A stretch of 51,390 bases of DNA from Tetragenococcus muriaticus DSM 15685. GTDB taxonomy: Bacteria > Bacillota > Bacilli > Lactobacillales > Enterococcaceae. The stretch covers positions 1-51,390 of the forward strand of contig NZ_AUIQ01000011.1 in assembly GCF_000423785.1 (NCBI RefSeq), read 5' to 3'. This document shows, piece by piece, positions 35,218 through 44,254 of the stretch. Within the stretch, counting starts at the first letter, position 1; each line of letters starts with the position of its first letter. A program made the translations under genes and the position numbers. A model generated the notes under the pieces. The model made no database searches. It was not told the DNA's origin and saw only the letters and a program-made list of their open reading frames with translations.

Positions 35218-37989
35218 GTGAAACAAAGAATTAAATTGTTAACAACACATGATGAAAAAGTTATAATCGAAAATCCAGAGCAACTAGTAAATCCTGAGGC
35301 TTTTCTTCTAAGTAAGGGAAAAGATAAAATTGATATTGAACTTATATCTCAGACGGGAAATTTAATCTTAAAAAATCCAAAAAAGAAGATGGAACCTGGA
35401 ACCGACTACTTTTTGTATATCAATAATCAGTTAAAAGCAAGCGAACAAAATATAATTTTTAGTTTGAATAATCTAAGTATTGAAGGCGATACTGGTTCTA
35501 TTATTTTTAGAAAACATGAAAATACTACTTTCCCTAAAAATCTTGATTATGTATTAGAAGGCGATATGCCTGTTCAAACGGTGAATTTTGTAGAAGAAAA
35601 TCTTTTATTAAATTTATACAATAATGATTTAACGAAAAAAAATACTGAAAACTGTTTCTTAGTAAATGAAGAAACAGATGAAAAAAAGGAGCTTTCCTTT
35701 TATTTTCTTGAAAATACGCTTTCAATTAGCTTGCCTCTAACTTTACCTAAGGGTCATTGGCAAATGAAAATTCTCTATAGAATTGGTGATGTTTATTTAT
35801 TGGATAATGTAGTTGAAGGAAGCCCTATATATTATAATAAATCATCGTTTATTGGTTACATGGGAGAATATCAAGGAAGATATCAAGGAATTTATTTCAA
35901 CAAGAATCAGCTTATAATATGTTCACTTAGTATTGAAGAGTTTTTTAAAGAATTACCAATTGAAGAAAGAACAGATATAATAGTAGATCAAGTTATTACT
36001 CATGAAGCTCCCGAAAAAGGACTGGAATTACATATAATCGATAAGCAATTTAATTTAAGTCTGTTAGCAGAAATTGTTTTTGTTTCAAGAAAAGGCAAAA
36101 AACGTGTAAGAATTCCTACTGTTAAATTAATGAATGGAAATATATTTGTACCTTTTACTGCGGCAACTATGGAAGAAGTTGGAAAGAACCGATGGGACTT
36201 AGAAGGCTGGTCTGTCAGTGGGAATAAGACAAAAGCTGGAAGACTACAAGTGCTGAGAGATTCTAACGCAAAGTTCACTTATTTAAATTATTCTATTGAC
36301 GATTATGCGGTTATGGCTTATACGACAAAGAACAATTATATTGCAATATTAAAATCCTCTGGTTCTTCTGTGCTTAGAGAAAAATATAAAATAAAAACTA
36401 AAATGACGGATATTACTAAGCAGGAAAAGAAAGGCTTTATAATAACTCTTCAAGTAAAAAAAGTTGGAAATATATTTGTAAAAAATATTCTATTGAAGTT
36501 AAGGTCACAAGATGTAACGAAAACTATTAAAACTAATGACACGGAAGTAGAGTTAATTCAAAATAGTAGATATTCAGTTAAGGGATCCTTTTTTATGGAC
36601 TGGAATAAAAGTTTTTTCCCATTATATTGGGACATTTTTATAATAGTTGAAAATGAGGAAGGAAATGAGGAAGAAGTAAAAGTAACGGGAGCAACTAACA
36701 AATTAAAAAAGAAAATAAATAAAGACTATTTCAAAAATGCGATTTATACTGAGGATAAGATACTTTATCCTTATGTAACACTGAAGAATGACATAGCGTT
36801 TATGATGCGTGAAAAAGAGTATTACGAGAACAAAACAAATAAAATTAAAGAAAAATTAGCTTATATAACATATTTGTTGATGAAGCCATTTTATTACAGA
36901 AATAAAGATATTTGGTTAGGCTTTGAGAAATTTTCTTCTACAGCTCAAGATAATGGCTATGCATTTTTCCAATACGTTGATGATAATAAATTGCATGATC
37001 ATTTCTATTTTATACTAGACAAACATTCTTCTGACTATAATGAAGTTAAAAAGAGTAGTAATAAAGTCATTCCTTTTATGTCATTTAGGTATCTCCTGTT
37101 AGTTTATGCAAGTAATCTATTGGTATCTTCAGAGAATAAACGACATGTATATAATTTACATATACGGTCGGGAATTGTACCTAGAAAAATTGCTAATAAA
37201 AAAAGTGTATTTCTTCAACATGGAGTTACGGCATTAAAACAATCTAATGTCTTTAAAAAATCAAAAGGAAGAGGTAATTTTAGTTTAGTTATTGCAACTT
37301 CTGATTTAGAAAAAGAAATTATTCATCAAAATTGGAAATACGAATTAAATGAAATTGCTGTAACAGGATTTGCTAGGTGGGATAAACTATTTGATAAGTC
37401 AAAACTCAGAAATCAAAAAAAGATTTTTGTTATGCCAACCTGGAGAACTTGGATGGAAGGTATGCCTATAGATGAGTTTAAGGAGACAGATTATTATAAT
37501 AATTATATCAACTTTTTAAAGTCAAATAAGCTGGAAGCGATCCTTGAAAAGGAAAATTTACAACTGGTTTTCTTTCTACATCCCAAATTTAAACAGTATA
37601 TTTCTGAATTCCAACTAGATAGTAGCCGAATTATTTTAAAGGAGTTTCAAAATATTAAAGTAAATGAAGAAATTATGGAAGCATCTTTAATGATTAGTGA
37701 TTATTCTTCTGTAACTTGGGATATGTTTTTCATGAAGAAACCAGTGTTATTTTATCAATTTGACTATGAAAAATATGAACGTTTTGAAGGAAGTTATATA
37801 GATATGGAAACACAATTATTTGGTGAGCGTGCATTTAATAAAGAAGAACTTATTCAGTTGATACAAGAATACGCAGAGAATAGTTTTCAATTAAAGTTTT
37901 ATTATGAAAAACTACATGAAGAGTATTTTAAGTATGCTGATCATAATAATTCAGAAAGAATTTTTGATGTAGTTAAAGAGTTAAATTAG
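35218..37989 (+). CDS. Large CDP-glycerol glycerophosphotransferase with about 550-residue N-terminal extension (paralogue 1)
   Basis: The start chosen is GTG 35218, which has GGAGG 8 bp upstream (a TTG at 35203 overlaps that site), giving 923 residues. Residues about 1-540 form a beta-rich region of unknown family without membrane spans. From about 555 the TagF-type GT-B domain begins: DIWLGFEKFSSTAQDNGYAF, VFLQHGVTALKQ (catalytic His in QHG instead of WHG), FVMPTWRTWMEG, FFLHPKFKQY and LMISDYSSVTWDMFF. It should transfer glycerol phosphate (or a related polyol phosphate) from a CDP donor. The next gene is a paralogue of the same layout. The N-terminal region may bind the acceptor or assemble with it. 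Confidence 0.85.
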   Translation: MKQRIKLLTTHDEKVIIENPEQLVNPEAFLLSKGKDKIDIELISQTGNLILKNPKKKMEPGTDYFLYINNQLKASEQNIIFSLNNLSIEGDTGSIIFRKHENTTFPKNLDYVLEGDMPVQTVNFVEENLLLNLYNNDLTKKNTENCFLVNEETDEKKELSFYFLENTLSISLPLTLPKGHWQMKILYRIGDVYLLDNVVEGSPIYYNKSSFIGYMGEYQGRYQGIYFNKNQLIICSLSIEEFFKELPIEERTDIIVDQVITHEAPEKGLELHIIDKQFNLSLLAEIVFVSRKGKKRVRIPTVKLMNGNIFVPFTAATMEEVGKNRWDLEGWSVSGNKTKAGRLQVLRDSNAKFTYLNYSIDDYAVMAYTTKNNYIAILKSSGSSVLREKYKIKTKMTDITKQEKKGFIITLQVKKVGNIFVKNILLKLRSQDVTKTIKTNDTEVELIQNSRYSVKGSFFMDWNKSFFPLYWDIFIIVENEEGNEEEVKVTGATNKLKKKINKDYFKNAIYTEDKILYPYVTLKNDIAFMMREKEYYENKTNKIKEKLAYITYLLMKPFYYRNKDIWLGFEKFSSTAQDNGYAFFQYVDDNKLHDHFYFILDKHSSDYNEVKKSSNKVIPFMSFRYLLLVYASNLLVSSENKRHVYNLHIRSGIVPRKIANKKSVFLQHGVTALKQSNVFKKSKGRGNFSLVIATSDLEKEIIHQNWKYELNEIAVTGFARWDKLFDKSKLRNQKKIFVMPTWRTWMEGMPIDEFKETDYYNNYINFLKSNKLEAILEKENLQLVFFLHPKFKQYISEFQLDSSRIILKEFQNIKVNEEIMEASLMISDYSSVTWDMFFMKKPVLFYQFDYEKYERFEGSYIDMETQLFGERAFNKEELIQLIQEYAENSFQLKFYYEKLHEEYFKYADHNNSERIFDVVKELN

Positions 37990-37998
37990 GAGGAAAAT

Positions 37999-40900
37999 AT
38001 GGGTCTTATTAAAGTAAAATTTCCTGATGGAAATAATATATTTTCTGTAGAATCACCAGAAGCTGAACAAATAGAAAATGTAAAGATTAGTAATAAAAGT
38101 GTTTCATTTGATAAATCCGTATCGGAAGATGGTTGTACGGAAATATCATTAAATCTTGATGAGGTTTTTCCCTCAGGTATTTTTTTCAACTTAACTTTTT
38201 TTGATTTAGAAGAGCACAAGATTAATATAAAAACAAATACAGAAGGGATAGGTTCTTTTTTTGGAGCAGTACAAGGAGTTTTTAAATTAGAAAATAATCA
38301 GGTACAATTGAAATTTCTACATTTTAATGATCTTTTTGAACAAGTAGTAGATGCTCCAATTTTACAAGTGAAAAACTTATACGATTATACAAACCAAGCA
38401 CTGAACAGAAAGGCAATAGATGATAGTTCTGAGTTATTAGTTATTTCTATACAAGAAGATACCTCAGTTAATCATATTGTTCCTTTAACTTATGAGAAAG
38501 ACAAAATATTTATTTCTACAAAATATTTAACCGGGCTTTTTGACATAAAGGTTATTTTATTAAAGAATGAGCATATTTTTTTAATTTCGCCTACTTTTAC
38601 AGTTACAAATGAGGATTGTATATTCATAAGTCAAACACAAAAATATTTAGGTGCTTGGGATAACGAAATAAAGTATGAAAGCACTAAAGAAGGTCAGCTA
38701 TCATTTCATGTTGAAGGTGATACAGATATAAAACAAATTCTCCTGTTGACTGATAATATGTTAGCAGAACTACATAGGGTAGATGTTTCTAAGACATTTT
38801 TAGTGTCTAACTTTCTTTCTGAAAATATGAGGACAGCTTATTTATTACTACAAAACTCTCAAGGCTTTTATATAAAGAATCTTGAGGGCATTATTATAAA
38901 TGGAGAGAAGATTGCTTCGTATTTCGTTGATATAACCAAGTATAACTTTAATAAAAACCATTTAAAAAACACTGTACCTTTATCTGTAAAGAATATTGCC
39001 ATTAAAGGAACCACTTTACAGTTTTCTTTAGATACGGAAGAAAGTTATATTGAAAGTGAGACTCCTTTTTTGTTAATTAAACAAAGGAATAAAGGGATGA
39101 TCTATTATATTCATGGAACAAGGTTAGATACCGATTTATATTTTGATTTTTATTATTTATTAGAAGAGTTTGAAAATAAAAATGGTTTAAGATGGGATAT
39201 CTATTTAATAAACGACCCTAAAAGTACAGTGAGTTATCAACTTGGTCTATTTACAGAAACTATTTTGAAAAAGCCAAAAAGGTTTTTCCCTCCTTTTAAA
39301 CAAGAATTTGAAAATAATTCAACCTACAAGAGATATACGAGGGTTTATATTACTGTAAATAATGAATTAGCTTTAGTAAAAAATAATATTTCTAACCTCA
39401 TAAAAGAAGAATTTAAGCTAAAGCCTAAGGTTGTTGATTTTACTATGAAAAGAAATATAGTTAATTTACAGATAGATGTAATTTCGCCTTATATCCAAGA
39501 TATAAAGTTGGATTCTCTACAACTTATTCAAAGAAATAAAGATAGTTTAAATGTGAGAAATTTCCCTATAAAACAAAATAATACTTCTATTGGTAAAAAA
39601 ACTATAGAAAGCACAATTAATCTCGAAACTGCTAATTTGGGACCTTTATATTGGGATCTATATGTCACAATTATAAGCAATGGAAAACCCCTTTTTGTAA
39701 AAGTAAGTTCTATTAAAAAAGAGATTGGATGGGATATTAACCAAACAATTTCTAAGTACCAATATAGTATTAATAATACAAATATAATATATCCGTATAT
39801 AACATTATCGAATGAACTTTCATTTACTTATCGTGAAAGAGAGTTTTACGAAAACCGTTATTATTTACTCAAAGAAAATTTAGCATATTTGTTTGTGCAA
39901 CTTTTTTATAAAAATTTCTCTAAAAGGGAAATTTGGCTAGCTTTTGAAAAGCTCGCTGTTTCTGCGCATGATAGTGGCTATTATTTTTTTGATTATGTAT
40001 ATAAAAACAAAAAACATGACGATTTTTATTATATCATTCAAAAAGACTCTCCAGAGCTGAAAAATTTAGCTGATAAAAAAGATAAAGTCGTTTATTTTAT
40101 GTCATTCAAATATTTTGTTTATATGTTTGCTGCAAAACTGTTAGTTTCTTCAGACACAAAGCGTAATAGTTATAACTTAAAATTAAAAAAGAGTAAACTT
40201 GCAAAAGTACTTACAAATAAAAATTTAGTATATTTACAACATGGAGTTAATGGTCTAAAACGTGTGCCTGATTTTCATAAAAATAGAGGGGTTTTTGACT
40301 TAGTTATCGCTCCTTCGGAATTTGAAAAACAAATGATAACTGAAAAATGGGGCTACGATGAAACAGAAGTTGCCGTTACTGGGCTAGCAAGATGGGATGG
40401 CTTAGTAGATAAGACAGATGAGGTTTCTTACAGACAGATTTTCTTAATGCCTACATGGAGAACATGGATGGATAGTATGGATAGAGAACAGTTTGTTGAA
40501 AGTGAATACTTCCAAAAGTATAATGAACTTCTTTCTTCAGAAAGGCTTCACAAACTTTTGGAAGAATATAATGTGAAAATCAAGTTTTTCTTACACCCCA
40601 AATTTCGTGATTATATTGATTTATTTGATAGTAAATCACCAAATATAGAAAAGTTTGGTTTTTTAGAAACCTCAATAGATGAAATGATTATGAAAAGCTC
40701 ATTAATGATATCTGATTATTCAAGTGTTATATGGGAAATGTTTTACTTAAAAAAACCATGCGTCTTTTTTCATTTCGATAAGAATAAATACTTAGAATAT
40801 GAAGGTTCATATATGAATTTTGATACAGATCTATTTGGCGATGTTGCTTATAAAACTTCAGACTTAATTGATATTATTGAAGGTTATATTCAAAATGGGT

Positions 40901-41112
40901 TTAAGGAAAAGAATAAGTACGCTAAAATGAGAAATGATTATTTCACTTTTATGGATAAACATAATTCAGAACGTATTTATGAAGCTATAGAAGAAAACAG
41001 GGATTGGCTTATTAATGATTCATTAAAAATACCTAAATTTAAAGTTAGTCATCTTGTACCTTATGGTGTAAGAAGAAAATTACTTAATTGGAAACGCAAA
41101 ATTTTAACATGA
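37999..41112 (+). CDS. Large CDP-glycerol glycerophosphotransferase with N-terminal extension (paralogue 2)
   Basis: The protein has 1037 residues from ATG 37999 (AGGAGG), 9 bp after the previous gene. It has the same plan as paralogue 1: about 640 residues of beta-rich unknown domains, then the catalytic domain with EIWLAFEKLAVSAHDSGYYF, VYLQHGVNGLKRV, FLMPTWRTWMDSM, FFLHPKFRDY and LMISDYSSVIWEMFY. The C-terminus is basic (YGVRRKLLNWKRKILT) and may touch the membrane. The region just before the catalytic part (YPYITLSNELSFTYREREFYENR) closely parallels paralogue 1 (YPYVTLKNDIAFMMREKEYYENK), showing duplication and divergence. Two such enzymes suggest an alternating or two-step polymer. Confidence 0.85.
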   Translation: MGLIKVKFPDGNNIFSVESPEAEQIENVKISNKSVSFDKSVSEDGCTEISLNLDEVFPSGIFFNLTFFDLEEHKINIKTNTEGIGSFFGAVQGVFKLENNQVQLKFLHFNDLFEQVVDAPILQVKNLYDYTNQALNRKAIDDSSELLVISIQEDTSVNHIVPLTYEKDKIFISTKYLTGLFDIKVILLKNEHIFLISPTFTVTNEDCIFISQTQKYLGAWDNEIKYESTKEGQLSFHVEGDTDIKQILLLTDNMLAELHRVDVSKTFLVSNFLSENMRTAYLLLQNSQGFYIKNLEGIIINGEKIASYFVDITKYNFNKNHLKNTVPLSVKNIAIKGTTLQFSLDTEESYIESETPFLLIKQRNKGMIYYIHGTRLDTDLYFDFYYLLEEFENKNGLRWDIYLINDPKSTVSYQLGLFTETILKKPKRFFPPFKQEFENNSTYKRYTRVYITVNNELALVKNNISNLIKEEFKLKPKVVDFTMKRNIVNLQIDVISPYIQDIKLDSLQLIQRNKDSLNVRNFPIKQNNTSIGKKTIESTINLETANLGPLYWDLYVTIISNGKPLFVKVSSIKKEIGWDINQTISKYQYSINNTNIIYPYITLSNELSFTYREREFYENRYYLLKENLAYLFVQLFYKNFSKREIWLAFEKLAVSAHDSGYYFFDYVYKNKKHDDFYYIIQKDSPELKNLADKKDKVVYFMSFKYFVYMFAAKLLVSSDTKRNSYNLKLKKSKLAKVLTNKNLVYLQHGVNGLKRVPDFHKNRGVFDLVIAPSEFEKQMITEKWGYDETEVAVTGLARWDGLVDKTDEVSYRQIFLMPTWRTWMDSMDREQFVESEYFQKYNELLSSERLHKLLEEYNVKIKFFLHPKFRDYIDLFDSKSPNIEKFGFLETSIDEMIMKSSLMISDYSSVIWEMFYLKKPCVFFHFDKNKYLEYEGSYMNFDTDLFGDVAYKTSDLIDIIEGYIQNGFKEKNKYAKMRNDYFTFMDKHNSERIYEAIEENRDWLINDSLKIPKFKVSHLVPYGVRRKLLNWKRKILT

Positions 41113-41159
41113 TAAGTAATTAAAATGATGTGTTTAACCTTACAACTAGGAGACGAAAA

Positions 41160-43058
41160 ATGAAACAAACTAGGAATTTATTTTACTTAGCAAACTCATT
41201 TAGTGAAGACTCAGGTGGAAGAACTCAAGCAACTTTTACAAGAGCAAAAATGCTAACAGACTTTTCTGATAGTTCTTTTATTTTAACTTTTAATTTTAAA
41301 AGAGACTATGGAAAAATATATGACATTGTTAGAAAAAAAAGGAACATTCCCTTATCGGTTTCTTTTTTAAATATGTATGAATTTTATGCTGGAGAAGAAT
41401 TATATAGAGGCCTTGAAACACAAAAAGTTATTTATGAAAAAGATCCAAAATATTCTTATGAGTATATTGAGAAAAAAAATGCATATAAGGTATACGATAA
41501 TGGTATACAAGTACAATACGTTCAATTAGATGATGACGGCACTTGTGTATATAAAGATTTCTTCGATGATAAAAAAAGAAAACTAAAGAGAGAAACATAC
41601 GATAGTTTAGGTAACATAAAATTGGTTTCTTATTTAGATGTAATAAATAAGAAAGCTCTTAGAAAAATTTATTATACAGGAAATGAGAGAGTATACCTTT
41701 ATATTGATTACGATAGAGTGTCTTTTGATACAGTGCAATGTATAACCTTTGATAAAAATGGATACTTCTATAAAAAATTTACAAACGAAGAAGAAATGGC
41801 TAAATTTTGGCTTGCCGAGTTAAATTCAAGCTATCCAAATAGTATATTCTTTATTGAAGATCGGAAATTAGATAAATCAGTTATAAGTAATCCATATTCT
41901 ACGGAAGAGTTTAAATCTGTTGCTGTAATTCATAGTAGTCATCTAAAAAAACCTTATAATTTTGGCGCTAAAATTAATCAATTTAATGGAGAACTATTAA
42001 AAGACACTTCTGATTGTTCCGCTGTGGTATTACTTACTAGACAACAATTAAAACATGTACAAAATCAGTTTGGTTTACAGCCTAATTTATATCACATTCC
42101 TCATGTTAAATTAGAACAAGAAAAGGAGTTCAATGTTAAAAAAAACATCTATAAGATTGTGGTTTTGTCAAGATTTGTAGAGATGAAAAGGATTATGGAT
42201 ATTTTAGAAGCGTTTAAATTAGCTGTTGAAAAGGTTGCTGATGTAAAATTAGAAATTTGGGGGTCAGGGCAAGAACAAGAAAAGTACCAAGAATTTATTG
42301 ACGAAAACCATTTACAAAATTTTGTGTCTATAAAGGGTTATACAAATGAGCCTCGCAAAGTATTATATTCCGCTGGTTTATCAATCATTACTTCAAGGTA
42401 TGAGGGTTTTGGTATGACTATATTAGAAAGCATGGCTAGTCAAACTCCAGTATTAGCTTATAATTTTAATTATGGACCGAAAGAATTGATAGATGACGAT
42501 ATAAACGGGTATATAGTCGAAAATGGGAATGTAGCCGAGCTAGCAAACCAAATCATTAAAGCGTATAAAGATAAAAATACTTTAAAAGAAATGGGAAAGG
42601 CGGCTAAAGAAAAAGCTTCTAAGTTTAATGTAGAAATAATTAAACAAGAATGGATAGAATTGATTAGAAAAATTGAAAATCAATCACCGAAAAATAATGA
42701 CAGAATAATGAAACAAGTTATTTTGTTTTCAGAAATTACAAACATATATAAAGAAAAAAATGAGAACAATGTGGAATTGAATTTTACGATACAAAATGAA
42801 TTATCAACTGGTACTCCGAATAAAAATTATTATCTTTATTTGTCTAATTATTATGATTTGGAAAAGATTGGGAATCGTTATTTTGAACTTAACGTTATAG
42901 AAAATAGCAAGGAAAACAGTGAAACTTTAAGTGGGACTTTAACAATAAGTAAAGTAGTTTATAATGAGCTGCAAGAAATGACACCTAAGTTTTTATTAGG
43001 CGTTGGAAATGCGGATAACTTCTATTTTGTAGAAACCATTTGTTCTTGTGATTTATAA
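41160..43058 (+). CDS. GT4-family glycosyltransferase, TagE-like (polymer glycosylation)
   Basis: The start chosen is ATG 41160 (ribosome binding site AGGAGAC 7 bp upstream), giving 632 residues; an ATG ten codons earlier lacks one. NLFYLANSFSEDSGGRTQA begins the domain, as in poly(glycerol phosphate) glucosyltransferases. The GT4 catalytic region has VLSRFVEMKRIMDILEAF, LEIWGSGQEQEKY and YEGFGMTILESMASQTPVL with the two Glu of the E-x7-E motif, then NYGPKELI. About 120 C-terminal residues after 520 form an extra beta-rich domain. It is in the same unit as the two large transferases, so it likely decorates their polymer with sugar from a nucleotide donor in the cytoplasm. Confidence 0.85.
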   Translation: MKQTRNLFYLANSFSEDSGGRTQATFTRAKMLTDFSDSSFILTFNFKRDYGKIYDIVRKKRNIPLSVSFLNMYEFYAGEELYRGLETQKVIYEKDPKYSYEYIEKKNAYKVYDNGIQVQYVQLDDDGTCVYKDFFDDKKRKLKRETYDSLGNIKLVSYLDVINKKALRKIYYTGNERVYLYIDYDRVSFDTVQCITFDKNGYFYKKFTNEEEMAKFWLAELNSSYPNSIFFIEDRKLDKSVISNPYSTEEFKSVAVIHSSHLKKPYNFGAKINQFNGELLKDTSDCSAVVLLTRQQLKHVQNQFGLQPNLYHIPHVKLEQEKEFNVKKNIYKIVVLSRFVEMKRIMDILEAFKLAVEKVADVKLEIWGSGQEQEKYQEFIDENHLQNFVSIKGYTNEPRKVLYSAGLSIITSRYEGFGMTILESMASQTPVLAYNFNYGPKELIDDDINGYIVENGNVAELANQIIKAYKDKNTLKEMGKAAKEKASKFNVEIIKQEWIELIRKIENQSPKNNDRIMKQVILFSEITNIYKEKNENNVELNFTIQNELSTGTPNKNYYLYLSNYYDLEKIGNRYFELNVIENSKENSETLSGTLTISKVVYNELQEMTPKFLLGVGNADNFYFVETICSCDL

Positions 43059-43113
43059 AATTTTATTTTTGGTTTTTAAATCTAGTTAGCAAGCAACTTT
43101 AATAAATGGATGT

Positions 43114-43171
43114 AAAGTAAGTACCACTCCTCCTTTTTATAAAAAGGAGGAGTGGTACTTACTTTTTTTAT
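43114..43171 (+). terminator. Very strong terminator with 25-bp perfect stem
   Basis: The strand AAAGTAAGTACCACTCC... (43114-43138) is the exact complement of 43141-43165, with a two-base centre, and is followed by TTTTTTT-type sequence. The A run upstream makes it likely to work in both directions. It ends the 35218-43058 unit. Confidence 0.93.
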
Positions 43172-43289
43172 CCGAATCTTATAATATTTTTTTAAAGTTT
43201 AAATCAAATTTCTTATATAATATTAAAAAAAAACACTTACCTAAAATTTCATGGTATAATCAATAAGAATCTAATAATTAAGAAAGGCT
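43172..43289 (+). promoter_or_regulatory. Promoter region of the acetyltransferase unit
   Basis: TATAAT at 43255-43260 is a good -10 element; TTACCT upstream is too close, and no better -35 is seen. AGAAAGG at 43281-43287 could serve the small frame at 43290. Confidence 0.45.
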
Positions 43290-43361
43290 ATGCGAAAGGG
43301 ATTTGTGGATTATTTAAAAGGGTGGCTTAGCAAAAAGACTAATTTTATAGAAAATAAATAA
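43290..43361 (+). CDS. Possible 23-residue leader peptide
   Basis: ATG 43290 to TAA 43361 encodes MRKGFVDYLKGWLSKKTNF followed by four residues. It is preceded by AGAAAGG and lies 30 bp before the acetyltransferase start, downstream of the TATAAT box. The peptide is basic and could be amphipathic. It may be a leader, a decayed gene start or chance; there is no conservation evidence. Confidence 0.3.
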   Translation: MRKGFVDYLKGWLSKKTNFIENK

Positions 43362-43391
43362 CAAATTAAATCATTAGCTTGAGGTGTAATT

Positions 43392-44204
43392 ATGAATACA
43401 ATAAATTCTTTAGAAGAAACTACAAGCTTAAAAGATAATTTTATTGTAACTGAAGAAGAAAATAATATTCAGTTTAAAGATTCCAAGATTATCTTTAAAG
43501 GCACAAATAATTATGTCTTTTTAGATAAAGACGCGCAATTAGTAGATACTACGATTACTTTCCATGGTAGTAACTCTGTATTGTATATAGAAAAGACCAG
43601 GAATAATAAAGTTCACTTAAAAGCTACATTATATAATCATTCTTTGGTGTTTTTTAATGAAGGATGTTCATTTAACAAACCTTTATTTCTAATTGCTTCT
43701 GAAGCCAAAGATATTATTGTTGGTAAAGATGTAATGTTTTCTTCGGGATGTTGGATCCGCAATTCTGATGTGCACTTGATATACGATGAATATCAAAGAC
43801 GGATTAATGAAAGTAAAAGTATTCTTATAGGTGATCACGTATGGATAGGACAAAATGCTTCAATTTTAAAAGGTTCGTATATCGGCTCAGGAGCGGTTAT
43901 AGGGCTTGGGTCCATCGTTGCTAAAAAAATACAATCTAACAGTATTAATGTAGGGAATCCGATTAAACGGATTAGAGAAAATGTTTTTTGGGATAGACAG
44001 TCTTCTCACTTCTTTACTGAAGAAGATACGAGACAACATGAATTTTATGAAACAGATTCTTCACAATATATATTTAAAGAAACAGATAATTTGGAAAAAT
44101 GGTGGGAAAATATTACTGCAAAGCCTACCTTTACCAATCAATCTGAAGTTATGGGTTTTATAAAAAAAGTAACACACTTAAGACCGTTGGTTGTATTAGA
44201 TTAA
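43392..44204 (+). CDS. Left-handed beta-helix (hexapeptide) acetyltransferase
   Basis: The protein has 270 residues, starting at ATG 43392 after TTGAGGTG. Residues 30-185 show hexapeptide-type turns; the acetyl-CoA binding part is ILIGDHVWIGQNASILKGSY (His146-like position, WIG) followed by GSGAVIGLGSIVAKKI and VGNPIKRIREN, as in WcaF/NeuD/Vat-type O-acetyltransferases. A C-terminal extension of about 70 residues is not typical. It probably O-acetylates a sugar of the polymer made by this cluster. It is the first gene of a unit with the broken double-domain TagF-like gene. Confidence 0.85.
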   Translation: MNTINSLEETTSLKDNFIVTEEENNIQFKDSKIIFKGTNNYVFLDKDAQLVDTTITFHGSNSVLYIEKTRNNKVHLKATLYNHSLVFFNEGCSFNKPLFLIASEAKDIIVGKDVMFSSGCWIRNSDVHLIYDEYQRRINESKSILIGDHVWIGQNASILKGSYIGSGAVIGLGSIVAKKIQSNSINVGNPIKRIRENVFWDRQSSHFFTEEDTRQHEFYETDSSQYIFKETDNLEKWWENITAKPTFTNQSEVMGFIKKVTHLRPLVVLD

Positions 44205-44254
44205 TTAAATTAATCTTTGGTCCAAAATTCTTTATTCCTGAAGGGGAAATGACG

